Assembly: GCA_030263665.1 (NCBI GenBank)
Contig: SZPK01000015.1
Coordinates: 1-64,000 of the forward strand
DNA: 64,000 bases
Direction of reading: 5' to 3'
Source of the DNA: Villigracilis sp024434165
Lineage (GTDB): Bacteria; Chloroflexota; Anaerolineae; Anaerolineales; Villigracilaceae
Shown here: piece by piece, positions 1-7,888 of the stretch
How the letters are laid out: each line of letters opens with the position of its first letter
Position numbering within the stretch: position 1 is the stretch's first letter
Position numbers and translations under genes: made by a program
Notes under the pieces: generated by a model
Database searches by the model: none
What the model saw: the letters and a program-made list of their open reading frames with translations, nothing else
What the model was told of the DNA's origin: nothing

Positions 1-22
1 AATTTTACAAAAATACGCTCCC

Positions 23-40
23 GGCGGCGTCCCCGCCGCC
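23..40. repeat. GC-rich hairpin at window edge
   Basis: GGCGGCG (23-29) and CGCCGCC (34-40) form a perfect 7-bp stem around TCCC, and another GGCGGC follows at about 46-51. No T-run follows. It may be the tail of a dispersed GC-rich repeat or the 3' structure of a gene lying before the window. Confidence 0.4.
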
Positions 41-130
41 GAGGACGGCGGCATGAGCAGGAATTTGTTTTCTAAAAACTTATGACCGACTACTTAAGAC
101 CTATTCAATGTATGGGGTTTCTCCAGCCCA

Positions 131-160
131 TTCAATCCAACTTTGGTCATGTCGTATAAT
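131..160 (+). promoter_or_regulatory. Putative sigma70-type promoter for polX
   Basis: A perfect TATAAT at 155-160 lies 20 bases before the polX start. The only upstream partner at 18-bp spacing is TTCAAT (131-136), a weak -35. GAGGTG at 171-176 is the likely ribosome binding site. Confidence 0.4.
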
Positions 161-180
161 GGAATCATTAGAGGTGCACC

Positions 181-1908
181 ATGATGAACAACAAACAGCT
201 TGCGGGTGTGTTTACCCTGATCGCCAACCTGCTGGAGATCAAAGGCGAGATCATTTATAAAACGCTTGCCTACCGCAAGGCGGCGGAAAGCCTGGAGTCT
301 CTGGGACGCGAAGCCAGCGAATATTGGAAGGAAGGAAAACTACTCGAAGTTCCCGGCGTGGGCAAAGCCATCGCCGAAAAGATAGACGAACTGCTCTCCA
401 CCGGCAAACTCGAATTCCTGGAACGGCTCAGGAAGGAAGTGCCCGAAAGCCTGGCAGCCTGGCTGCAAGTCCCTTCGCTGGGACCGAAAAAGATCGCCGC
501 AATCTGGAAGGCGTTGAACATCACCACGCTCGCCGAACTCGAAGCGGCGGCAAAGGCTGGCAAACTGCGCGGCCTGCCCGGCATGGGCGCAAAATCGGAA
601 GCCGCGATTTTGGAGGGCATCGCATCCCTGGCGCGGCGTTCCGGCAGAATCCCGCTGGGGAGGGCATACCCGCTGGCGCAGGAGATCATCGGCGTCCTCA
701 AAGGGGTGAAGGGAGTCGTCGCCGCGGAACCAGCCGGAAGTCTGAGGAGGATGCGTTCCACCGTCGGCGATCTCGACATTCTCGTCGCGGCAAAAGATTC
801 ATCCGCTGTGATGGAAGCCTTCATCAACCTCAAAGGGGTGGAGCGTGTGCTGGGCAAAGGCGATACCAAAGCCAGCATCGAGTTTTATGACGGCGTGCGC
901 GCGCAGGTGTGGGTGCACCCGCCGGAAAGGTTCGGCACGGCTTTGCAATACGCCACCGGCTCGAAAGACCACAACGTAAAACTTCGCCAGATCGCGCTCG
1001 ATAAGGGACTTTCGCTCTCCGAACACGCGCTGACCAAAGTCAAAGGCAAAGGGGAAATTCTTTGCGCCGCCGAAGAAGAGGTTTACAAAACATTGGGCTT
1101 GCCGTGGATCCCGCCCGAACTGCGCGAAGACCGCGGCGAGGTGGAAGCGGCAAAGGCGAACAAACTTCCAAAATTGATTCAGGCGAAAGACATCAGGTCC
1201 GATTTGCACATGCACTCCACCTACAGCGACGGCAGGTTGAGCATGTTGGAAATGGCGCGCGCCGCCGCCAAACGCGGATTGCAGGTCATTGCCTTCACCG
1301 ACCATTCGGTGAGTTTGGGCGTCGCAAACGGGCTTTCGATGGAGCGCCACAAACAGCAAGCCGCGGAAATCAAGAAGATTCAAAAACAATTGGGCGGTGA
1401 GATTCTGATTCTGCACGGCAGCGAAGTGGAGATCAAAGCCGACGGTTCGCTCGATTATCCCGATGACTTTCTCGCCTCACTCGACCTCGTGGTTGCCTCC
1501 CTCCATTCGAGTTTGCGCCAGCCGAGAGAGAAGATCACCGAGCGGCTGCTGAAAGCCGTGAAAAACCCGCACGTGGATATCATCGGTCACCCGACGGGAC
1601 GTGAAATCCCCGACAGGGAGGGCGCGGATCTGGATATGGAAGCCGTCCTGCAAGCCGCGGCGGAATCCGGCGTGGCATTGGAGATCAACGCCCATCCCTC
1701 CCGCCTCGACCTCGACGATGCATACGCGCGCCGCGCCAGGGAACTGGGCATTCCCATCAGCATCAACACAGACGCGCATTCCGAAGAGGGGTACGACGTG
1801 CTTTCATACGGCGTTGCCATTGCGCGCCGCGCCTGGCTGGAGCCGAAGGACGTCGTCAATACGTGGACGGCGAAGAAGTTGACCGATTGGTTGAAGAAAA
1901 GAGGATGA
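181..1908 (+). CDS. polX: PolX-family protein (DNA polymerase X / PHP phosphoesterase)
   Basis: This 575-residue protein has the usual bacterial PolX layout: N-terminal helix-hairpin-helix repeats (about 1-150), a PolX nucleotidyltransferase domain (about 150-320) and a C-terminal PHP domain (about 340-570). The family acts in gap-filling repair, with 3'-5' exonuclease or AP-endonuclease activity from the PHP domain. The GS pair (186-187) and the first two metal-binding Asp residues in GDLDILV (197, 199) are present. At the third Asp position, normally VDLRVV, the sequence reads AQVWV, giving Gln242. The PHP metal motifs look intact: HMHSTYSDG, FTDHS, ASLHSS, IGHP and NTDAH. The polymerase site may therefore be impaired while the PHP site is functional; that is inference. 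The start follows GAGGTG. A small unknown gene begins five bases after the stop. Confidence 0.93.
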   Translation: MMNNKQLAGVFTLIANLLEIKGEIIYKTLAYRKAAESLESLGREASEYWKEGKLLEVPGVGKAIAEKIDELLSTGKLEFLERLRKEVPESLAAWLQVPSLGPKKIAAIWKALNITTLAELEAAAKAGKLRGLPGMGAKSEAAILEGIASLARRSGRIPLGRAYPLAQEIIGVLKGVKGVVAAEPAGSLRRMRSTVGDLDILVAAKDSSAVMEAFINLKGVERVLGKGDTKASIEFYDGVRAQVWVHPPERFGTALQYATGSKDHNVKLRQIALDKGLSLSEHALTKVKGKGEILCAAEEEVYKTLGLPWIPPELREDRGEVEAAKANKLPKLIQAKDIRSDLHMHSTYSDGRLSMLEMARAAAKRGLQVIAFTDHSVSLGVANGLSMERHKQQAAEIKKIQKQLGGEILILHGSEVEIKADGSLDYPDDFLASLDLVVASLHSSLRQPREKITERLLKAVKNPHVDIIGHPTGREIPDREGADLDMEAVLQAAAESGVALEINAHPSRLDLDDAYARRARELGIPISINTDAHSEEGYDVLSYGVAIARRAWLEPKDVVNTWTAKKLTDWLKKRG

Positions 1909-1912
1909 TGCA

Positions 1913-2161
1913 ATGACGCCCTTTATTTCGGACGATACGGGATCGTTTCTCAATTTCCGCTCGAAGATACTCAAGAAGATGAAGGCGTCGCATGTCTCCG
2001 ACAGAATTGCGGCGCTGCTTCTGGAAGCCTTTGAATCGGCGCTCGGTTCCGAAAATACGGTCATCAGCAAAGCCGAGAAAAAAATTCTGATGGCAGACAT
2101 CTCCAACCAGTTGTTGGCTGACCTTGCGAAGCAGATCAAGGACAGCGCCAGGCAGGGATAA
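1913..2161 (+). CDS. Small hypothetical protein, 82 residues
   Basis: I do not recognise this family. The protein is soluble, predicted mostly helical and rich in Lys, Ala and Leu, with no membrane segment, signal peptide or Cys pair. It starts 5 bases after the polX stop and ends 12 bases before the DUF1232 gene, so it is probably co-transcribed with both. The tight spacing and the purine-rich GAAAAGAGGATG before the start support a real gene. No function can be assigned. Confidence 0.6.
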   Translation: MTPFISDDTGSFLNFRSKILKKMKASHVSDRIAALLLEAFESALGSENTVISKAEKKILMADISNQLLADLAKQIKDSARQG

Positions 2162-2172
2162 ATCTTCGAGCC

Positions 2173-2562
2173 ATGCTTGAACGGTGGAAGTCTCGCGCGC
2201 GTCTGCTCAAGAGGGAGGCGTACGCCGTTTACCTGGCGGCGAAAGACCCGCGCACGCCGTGGTATGTGAAGGCGTTGATCTTCCTTGTCGCGGCGCACAC
2301 CTTCAGCCCGATTGACCTGATCCCCGATTTCATTCCCATACTCGGCTATCTGGACGATCTCATCATCACGCCGGGCGGGCTTTGGCTGGCGGTTAAGTTG
2401 ATTCCGCCCGAAGTGTTGGAAGAGGCTCGCAGGGAGGCGGCAGGCAAAAGCTGGGAGGGAGGCGCAGGGTACGCGGGCGCGGCGGTGATCCTCCTCCTCT
2501 GGGTGTTAATTCTGGCGGGTCTGATAAAATTCATATTCGAGATGGAAAGGAGATCCCCATGA
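2173..2562 (+). CDS. DUF1232 (YkvA-like) small membrane protein
   Basis: The 129-residue protein carries the DUF1232 signature around residues 35-75, including the core SPIDLIPDFIPILGYLDD, where a short hydrophobic hairpin is broken by Pro and Asp. A second hydrophobic segment (about 100-122) is probably a transmembrane helix. The biochemical role of the family is unknown. Its last four bases (ATGA) overlap the ferritin start, suggesting translational coupling. Confidence 0.85.
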   Translation: MLERWKSRARLLKREAYAVYLAAKDPRTPWYVKALIFLVAAHTFSPIDLIPDFIPILGYLDDLIITPGGLWLAVKLIPPEVLEEARREAAGKSWEGGAGYAGAAVILLLWVLILAGLIKFIFEMERRSP

Positions 2563-3053
2563 TCGGAAAAGCAATGCAAGACGCCATGAACGAACAGATC
2601 AACAAGGAACTGTTTTCGTCCTATTTGTATCTCTCGATGGCGGCGTACTTCGAGCAGAAAAACCTGCCCGGCTTCGCGCACTGGATGCGGATTCAGTCGG
2701 ATGAGGAGCGCGAACATGCGATGAAGTTCTACGACTTCATCCTCGAATGCGGAGGTGGAGTGCATCTCAAAGCGATTGACGCGCCCAGGCACGAGTGGTC
2801 TTCTGTTCTGGAGGCGGCGGAGGAAGTGGCGGCGCACGAGGCAAAAGTGACCGCATCCATTCATGCGCTGTACGAACTGGCGCAGAAGGAAAAGGATTAT
2901 CCCGCCCAGGTGATGCTGCAATGGTTCGTCAGCGAGCAGGTGGAGGAGGAGAAGAACGCTGCCGAACTTGTGGCAAACCTGAAGATGATCGAAGAACGCG
3001 CCACCGCCGTCCTGATGCTGGATCACCGCCTCGCAAAGCGCAAAGGCGAATAG
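2559..3053 (+). CDS. ftnA: Non-heme ferritin
   Basis: This 164-residue protein fits bacterial ferritin, which oxidises Fe(II) and stores Fe(III) in a 24-subunit shell. The ferroxidase residues fall at the E. coli FtnA positions: Glu17, Glu50, His53, Glu94, Gln127 and Glu130. There is no haem-ligand Met at the position expected of a bacterioferritin. The start overlaps the upstream stop as ATGA and follows AAAGGAG. A strong terminator hairpin lies 18 bases after the stop. No Fur box could be identified by eye. Confidence 0.93.
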   Translation: MIGKAMQDAMNEQINKELFSSYLYLSMAAYFEQKNLPGFAHWMRIQSDEEREHAMKFYDFILECGGGVHLKAIDAPRHEWSSVLEAAEEVAAHEAKVTASIHALYELAQKEKDYPAQVMLQWFVSEQVEEEKNAAELVANLKMIEERATAVLMLDHRLAKRKGE

Positions 3054-3071
3054 GATTCGTTTATACTTGTG

Positions 3072-3104
3072 ACCCTGAAGGCAGCCCCTTCAGGGTTTTC
3101 TTTT
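3072..3104 (+). terminator. Rho-independent terminator after ferritin
   Basis: A perfect 10-bp stem (3072-3081 with 3087-3096) and a 5-base loop are followed by TTTCTTTT. It closes the polX-ferritin transcription unit. It sits immediately before the acetyltransferase ribosome binding site, so the next gene is either on readthrough or uses a promoter inside this region. Confidence 0.85.
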
Positions 3105-3115
3105 CGAGGAGGAAC

Positions 3116-3556
3116 ATGGAAATTTCCGTTCGCCGCATCACCGCCGAAGACCGGGGGGAGTGGTTCAAAATGCGCAGGGGCATCTGGCCCGAAGCGCCCG
3201 ACGACTATTTGAACTTCGACATGGACGATATTCTTGCCAGCGATGACGATGCCGTCCTCATGGCGTTCGTGGATGGAACCCCGGCGGGGATGATCGAAGC
3301 GCGCCTCCGCGACTACGGGGAGGGCTGCGAGACCAGCCCGGTGGGGTACATCGAGGGATGGTTTGTGTACCCGGAATTTCGTGGGAAGGGAATCGCGAGC
3401 CGGCTGGCGGAAGCGGCGGAGGATTGGGCGCGGTCCAAGGGCTGTACCGAAATGGCATCCGATACCTGGCTGGACAATGAAGCCAGCATCCGCGCGCACC
3501 TGAAGCAGGGCTATCAAGAGGCGGAGCGGCTGATTCACTTTGTGAAGCGGCTCTAA
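3116..3556 (+). CDS. GNAT acetyltransferase, aminoglycoside 6'-N-acetyltransferase-like
   Basis: The 146-residue protein is a single GNAT domain that would transfer acetyl from acetyl-CoA to an amine. The order IEGWFV, then RGKGIAS (the acetyl-CoA pyrophosphate loop), then GCTEMASDT, then GYQEAERLIHFVKRL resembles chromosomal AAC(6')-I enzymes as I remember them. Whether it acts on aminoglycosides is inference; many chromosomal homologues have other or unknown substrates. The start follows a strong GAGGAGG at 3106-3112; the longer in-frame extension upstream overlaps ferritin and is rejected. Confidence 0.8.
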   Translation: MEISVRRITAEDRGEWFKMRRGIWPEAPDDYLNFDMDDILASDDDAVLMAFVDGTPAGMIEARLRDYGEGCETSPVGYIEGWFVYPEFRGKGIASRLAEAAEDWARSKGCTEMASDTWLDNEASIRAHLKQGYQEAERLIHFVKRL

Positions 3557-3616
3557 GGGAGGTGAATGCCTGGGGCGGGCAGGGCAGGCATGGGGTCGGT
3601 CTGAAGCGAAAAGTCG

Positions 3617-3646
3617 TTGATAATTTATCCTGTCTGACATTATAAT
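3617..3646 (+). promoter_or_regulatory. Strong sigma70-type promoter for the histidine kinase
   Basis: TTGATA (3617-3622) and TATAAT (3641-3646) are separated by 18 bases. A second TATAAT at 3684-3689 has no good -35. Both lie in the 162-base gap before the histidine kinase. Confidence 0.6.
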
Positions 3647-3718
3647 TATGTTGCATTTTAAGGTAAGCAGGATTCCCCGCCTGTATAATGCCTATGGCAT
3701 TTTTGTACGGGTTTTCAC

Positions 3719-5620
3719 ATGAGCATTCGTCTTAAGGTCGCCCTGCCGTACGTTTTGCTGACCGTGGTTGTTTCGTTAATCGGGGTCTATGTGGTCACGC
3801 GCCTCGTGACCGGCTCATTAAGGGAACGGCTGACCAATCAACTGCTCGAGGCGGGGCGGGTCGTCTCCGATAGTTTCGTTCGCCAGGAAAGTTATCACGT
3901 CTCCACCGCCCGCATCATTGCCTATACGGAGGGACTGGCAGAGGCGCTCCGCGACGAGGATCGGGAGGCCGCACTCAAACTGGCGGAACCCATCTTCGGG
4001 GAAAAAGGCATCGAAAACCTGATTTTGATCTCACCGCAGGGTAATGAAGTTGTCCATTTGGTGATTGACGAGGTCGGACAGATACAGCGCCTGACACAAA
4101 ACACCGGCGCATCCAGCTCACCGCTCGTTGCCGTATTTTTCGGAAGCAAAAATCCAAACGCCCCCCCGCGCCGAAGCTTGGGGGTTAATTTTTTGAATAA
4201 CGAGACCTATTACTATACCGCCCTGCCGGTATCGGTCAACGACGAATTCAACGGCGTGGTCGTGGTGGGGACGTCCATCCGCACGCTGCTCCCCGCTTTC
4301 AAGAATATAGCGCTTGCCGATATCGTCATCTATGGAAACAACGGACAGGCGATTGCCACCACGTTAAGCCCCGCCAACCAGGAAACGCTGAATATGCTTT
4401 CCATCCCGCGGGAGAAATACGATGTTGTCATCCTTTCCGAAAACCTGGTGACGGGGGACAACTTCACCCTGGCGGGACGAAATTACACGCTTGGGCGCGC
4501 GCCTTTGCAGGTGGGCAACGACCGCATCGGGGTCTTTGGGGTCGTCCTGCCGACGGATTTCGTGCTGCAATTTGGGGAAAACAGCAGAACCACGTACGCA
4601 CTTCTGTTCACCGGCATCATGCTGGTTGTGATCGGGATCGGATACTTCGTTTCGAGGATGATCATCGTCCCGTTGTATTCGCTGGTGCGCACGTCGCAGG
4701 CGATTGCGGGCGGCGACCTTAATCGCAGGACCGGCATCCGCGCGAAGGATGAGATCGGTACGCTTGCCCATACGTTCGACGAGATGACCGCCCGCCTCCA
4801 GGAGCGTACATTGCAGCTGGAGCAAATGAACCAGACATTGGAGCAGATGAACCAAACGCTGAAACAGATAGATAAAACAAAGACCAATTTCATTCAGATT
4901 TCAGCGCACGAATTGAGAACGCCGTTGACCTTGATCATGGGGTATTCCCAACTCCTGGAACAGGACACCAGGAGCAGCCCGGAACTGTACAGCCTGGCGC
5001 ATGGAATCATCGAAGGCGCCGAACGCATGTCGGACGTGGTGGACAGCATGCTGGATGTCTCCCGCATTGACAGCGACTCCCTGATCCTCAAGAAGGTTAC
5101 GCTGGAGATCGAGCAAATCATCCAGAAGGTCCAAAAGGAATTCAAGCAGGCGTTCAGGGAACGAAAGATAAAATTTGAAACGGAGGGATTGAAACAACTC
5201 CCGCCGGTTTCGGTGGACGCCGACCAGATGCAAAAGGTCTTCTATCACCTGATTATGAACGCCATCAAATACACGCCGGACGGCGGTCACATTACGGTCA
5301 GCGGCAGGTTTTTGAACGGAAACGAGCCCCCGCAGGTGGAGGTTGCCGTCTGCGATACGGGCATCGGCGTTGACCCGTCAATGAAGGATGCGATCTTCGA
5401 AAAATTCCACCAAACCGGCGAGGTCCTGCTGCATTCATCGGGGAAGACAAAATTCAAGGGCGGCGGACCCGGGCTGGGACTTGCCATTGCGCGGGGGATC
5501 GTCCAGGCGCATGGCGGCAGGATCTGGGTGGAGAGTCCGGGTCATGACGAAGAAAATTTCCCGGGAAGCAAATTCATCGTTTCATTGCCGGTACAGCACC
5601 CGGGTGAGGGGGAGGCATGA
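3719..5620 (+). CDS. Membrane sensor histidine kinase (Cache-HAMP-HisKA-HATPase)
   Basis: The 633-residue protein has a first transmembrane helix (about 9-28), a long extracytoplasmic sensor of Cache-like size (about 32-290) and a second helix (about 292-314). HAMP (315-366), a short coiled coil with LEQMNQT repeats (366-385) and HisKA follow, with phosphoacceptor His397 in HELRTP. The HATPase domain shows an N box (NAIKYTPDGG) and G boxes DTGIGVD and GGGPGLGLAIA. It would autophosphorylate in response to an extracellular signal. No response regulator is adjacent; the nearest is at 21887. The stop overlaps the next start (ATGA), so the partner gene is probably co-translated. The ligand is unknown. 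Confidence 0.92.
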   Translation: MSIRLKVALPYVLLTVVVSLIGVYVVTRLVTGSLRERLTNQLLEAGRVVSDSFVRQESYHVSTARIIAYTEGLAEALRDEDREAALKLAEPIFGEKGIENLILISPQGNEVVHLVIDEVGQIQRLTQNTGASSSPLVAVFFGSKNPNAPPRRSLGVNFLNNETYYYTALPVSVNDEFNGVVVVGTSIRTLLPAFKNIALADIVIYGNNGQAIATTLSPANQETLNMLSIPREKYDVVILSENLVTGDNFTLAGRNYTLGRAPLQVGNDRIGVFGVVLPTDFVLQFGENSRTTYALLFTGIMLVVIGIGYFVSRMIIVPLYSLVRTSQAIAGGDLNRRTGIRAKDEIGTLAHTFDEMTARLQERTLQLEQMNQTLEQMNQTLKQIDKTKTNFIQISAHELRTPLTLIMGYSQLLEQDTRSSPELYSLAHGIIEGAERMSDVVDSMLDVSRIDSDSLILKKVTLEIEQIIQKVQKEFKQAFRERKIKFETEGLKQLPPVSVDADQMQKVFYHLIMNAIKYTPDGGHITVSGRFLNGNEPPQVEVAVCDTGIGVDPSMKDAIFEKFHQTGEVLLHSSGKTKFKGGGPGLGLAIARGIVQAHGGRIWVESPGHDEENFPGSKFIVSLPVQHPGEGEA

Positions 5621-6696
5621 ATTCATCGAAAAAAGAACGCCGTGACTGGGGTTTGATCATATTTATCATTCCGATTGGTATTCTGCTGCTCATCATTGTG
5701 GCGCAGATTGCCATTCGCGTCGCGCCAAATTGGAGCCTGTTTGGGAACATGCGCTCCAACCTGGACCCAAATACGACCTCCCCAAAACCGATCTCCTTCT
5801 TTCAACCGATCCTGCCGCAGATTCTGACGCCCATGGCATGGGCGGAAAGTTACCTCACCCCCGGCGGTGAGATTTCCTTCCCGCCGTTTATCATTATCAA
5901 CCCGGCAACGCCCACCCCGACCTCGTCGGTGCCTACTTCCATTCCCACCACGCCGCCCGCGCCGGCAACCGGCACAGCGACCAACGCCGTTCCTCCCACC
6001 CCCACGCCCATCATCAGCATTCCTTCGCGCACACCTACTGAGGAAGTGCCCGAAGAAAACACCGCCACTCCCGTCCCCCCGCCCACTTCAACTTCAACCA
6101 ATCCGCCCACCCAAACAAACGTTCCAACCAACACCCCCACCGCCACACCGACGGGGTATCCCTCCACACCGCCCCCTTATCCTGAAGTGCCCCCGCCGGG
6201 TGAGATTGGGGGAACGCCGGATGACACCCCCGCCGATTTACCGCCGGGCAGTTACACCATATTGGATATCGGCATCATAGACACCACCATTCCAGACGCC
6301 AATTTCGGCGACGCCGAAATCATCTTCTATGAATATTTCAATCCCATAGATAGTACGGTTTACCTGGATCAGATCATCATCGGCGTGATTCCCGATTCGG
6401 ACCTTTCGGATGGTTTCAATTACTATTACCAGGTCCTCAATTGGGGCGACAACAACCGTGATACCAATACGAACGTGGACTACCCGCTCCTGCCGGTTAC
6501 TAATTGTTCTGACGAGTGTGACAACCGGCAAATTCCGCCGGGGATTCTGATTGGTCCCTATGAAACCGGCATTTTGATTGACGTGGACAATGCGCCCAGC
6601 ATGCCGCCGCCGGATATCTATTATTACATCATCATCATTTCCCCGCCCGGAGCGGACCCCGCCCAAATTGACGCCGTCACGCTTACAGGATTGTGA
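5617..6696 (+). CDS. Membrane-anchored extracytoplasmic protein with Pro/Thr-rich stalk
   Basis: This 359-residue protein has one N-terminal transmembrane helix (about 11-33), then a long low-complexity Thr/Pro/Ser linker (about 95-200) and a folded C-terminal domain (about 205-359) rich in Asp, Ile and Tyr. I do not recognise the C-terminal domain. Similar TPTPT stalks are common on Chloroflexota surface proteins. Overlap with the histidine kinase stop (ATGA) suggests a functional link, for example a surface accessory or ligand-binding partner; that is inference. A terminator follows. Confidence 0.75.
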   Translation: MNSSKKERRDWGLIIFIIPIGILLLIIVAQIAIRVAPNWSLFGNMRSNLDPNTTSPKPISFFQPILPQILTPMAWAESYLTPGGEISFPPFIIINPATPTPTSSVPTSIPTTPPAPATGTATNAVPPTPTPIISIPSRTPTEEVPEENTATPVPPPTSTSTNPPTQTNVPTNTPTATPTGYPSTPPPYPEVPPPGEIGGTPDDTPADLPPGSYTILDIGIIDTTIPDANFGDAEIIFYEYFNPIDSTVYLDQIIIGVIPDSDLSDGFNYYYQVLNWGDNNRDTNTNVDYPLLPVTNCSDECDNRQIPPGILIGPYETGILIDVDNAPSMPPPDIYYYIIIISPPGADPAQIDAVTLTGL

Positions 6697-6710
6697 CCGC
6701 GCTTCCCATC

Positions 6711-6736
6711 AAAGAGACCGAACCCGGTCTCTTTTT
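6711..6736 (+). terminator. Rho-independent terminator
   Basis: AAAGAGACCG (6711-6720) pairs with CGGTCTCTTT (6725-6734) across a four-base loop, with the T-run continuing into 6737. It closes the histidine kinase-surface protein unit. Confidence 0.85.
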
Positions 6737-6841
6737 TCATTGGTTCTCCTGCATAAACGCTCCCGCTTTTATTCAGTGCCTGGTTCACGGTCATGGAAAA
6801 CGGTTGTAAAATATGCCAATCCATCCCCAGGGAGATGCACC

Positions 6842-7549
6842 TTGACCGAACCCAACCTCAAACCCGTCTACCGAATCTCGGATTTGCATGAATCAGACCG
6901 CCCGCGCGAGCGGCTGGCTTCGCTGGGTCCACAGGCGTTGACGAATGCCGAATTGCTGGCGATCCTCCTGCGTGTGGGCGTGCAGGGCGAGAATGCAGTC
7001 CAGGTGGGTCAGCGCCTGCTGCAGAAATTCGGCGGCTTGCGCGGGCTGCACCGCGCGCCGTTCAAGGAATTGATGAAACAGCATGGAATGGGCGAAGCCA
7101 AAGCCGCGCAGATCAAGGCGGCAATCGAATTGGGCAGAAGGCTGACGATTGAATCGCCGGAGGAGAAACTTGCCGTCAACAGCCCGGCGGATGCCGCGGC
7201 GCTCGTGCAGTACGACATGTCCGCTTTGGAGCAGGAGCACTTGCGTGTGATTCTCCTGGACCGGCGCAACCGCGTGCAGGCAATCGTCGAAGTTTACAAA
7301 GGCTCGGTCAATTCTTCGCAGGTGCGGGTGGGGGAATTGTTCAAAGAGGCGATTCGCGCCAACGCATCGGCGATCATCGTCACGCACAATCACCCCAGCG
7401 GCGACCCAACCCCCAGCCCCGACGATGCCGCCGTAACGCGCGCGATAGTGCAGGCGGGCAAATTGCTGGATATCGAAGTGCTGGACCATCTGGTGATCGG
7501 TCAGGGAAAATGGGTGTCGTTGAAGGAACGAGGGCTGGGGTTTACATAA
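6842..7549 (+). CDS. radC: RadC-family JAB/MPN domain protein
   Basis: The 235-residue protein has an N-terminal UPF0758 helix-hairpin-helix part and a C-terminal MPN/JAMM domain with VGELFKEAI and HNHPSGDPTPSPDD, which supply the metal-ligand Glu, two His and Asp. Length matches typical RadC (about 225 residues). The historical DNA-repair role is not well supported and the true function is unclear. The chosen start is TTG at 6842, preceded by AGGGAG; it places the conserved DLHESDRPRERL segment near the N terminus. A longer in-frame ATG at 6578 lies inside the previous gene and is rejected. Confidence 0.9.
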   Translation: MTEPNLKPVYRISDLHESDRPRERLASLGPQALTNAELLAILLRVGVQGENAVQVGQRLLQKFGGLRGLHRAPFKELMKQHGMGEAKAAQIKAAIELGRRLTIESPEEKLAVNSPADAAALVQYDMSALEQEHLRVILLDRRNRVQAIVEVYKGSVNSSQVRVGELFKEAIRANASAIIVTHNHPSGDPTPSPDDAAVTRAIVQAGKLLDIEVLDHLVIGQGKWVSLKERGLGFT

Positions 7550-7588
7550 ACGGCAAGGGGGAAACGCAATTCATGTTTCAGCCTTCAT

Positions 7589-7888
7589 TCACAAACTTCT
7601 CTTCACGCCAAAACCTGAAAACTCCCCCGTTACCTCTTCGTACTCGATTCGCGTCTCATCCACCCGCGACATGCGCGGACCCGTTTTCATCATCTCGATG
7701 AAGCGTTCGATCTGCGCGCGCGTCCCTTCGGCGGCTGCTTCCACCGTGTCGGAGCCAACGTTGCGCACCCAGCCGCTCACCCCGATCTGACCGGCGTAAT
7801 ATTCCACGTGCGCGCGGAAGCCAACCCCCTGCACACGCCCCTTGACCCAGACATGCACACGGACGATTTCACCGGGGTTGTTATCCAT
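7589..7888 (-). CDS. acyP: Acylphosphatase
   Basis: The 99-residue protein has the family motif GRVQGVGFRAHV with catalytic Arg25, and GWVRNVGSDTVE with catalytic Asn43. The family hydrolyses acyl phosphates such as acetyl phosphate or carbamoyl phosphate. The start overlaps the end of the upstream metallopeptidase gene by eight bases, so it is the last gene of a three-gene leftward operon. It converges with radC across 39 bases. Confidence 0.94.
   Translation of the reverse strand: MDNNPGEIVRVHVWVKGRVQGVGFRAHVEYYAGQIGVSGWVRNVGSDTVEAAAEGTRAQIERFIEMMKTGPRMSRVDETRIEYEEVTGEFSGFGVKRSL

Noticed and set aside
2559..3053. Bacterioferritin
   Set aside because: The residues match FtnA numbering (Glu17, Glu50, His53, Glu94, Gln127, Glu130), and the haem Met is absent.
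3566..3604. A 12-codon reading frame after a near-perfect GGGAGGTGA
   Set aside because: The frame is very short, and the same bases form a small ATGCCTG/CAGGCAT hairpin. No comparative evidence is available, so it is not called a gene.
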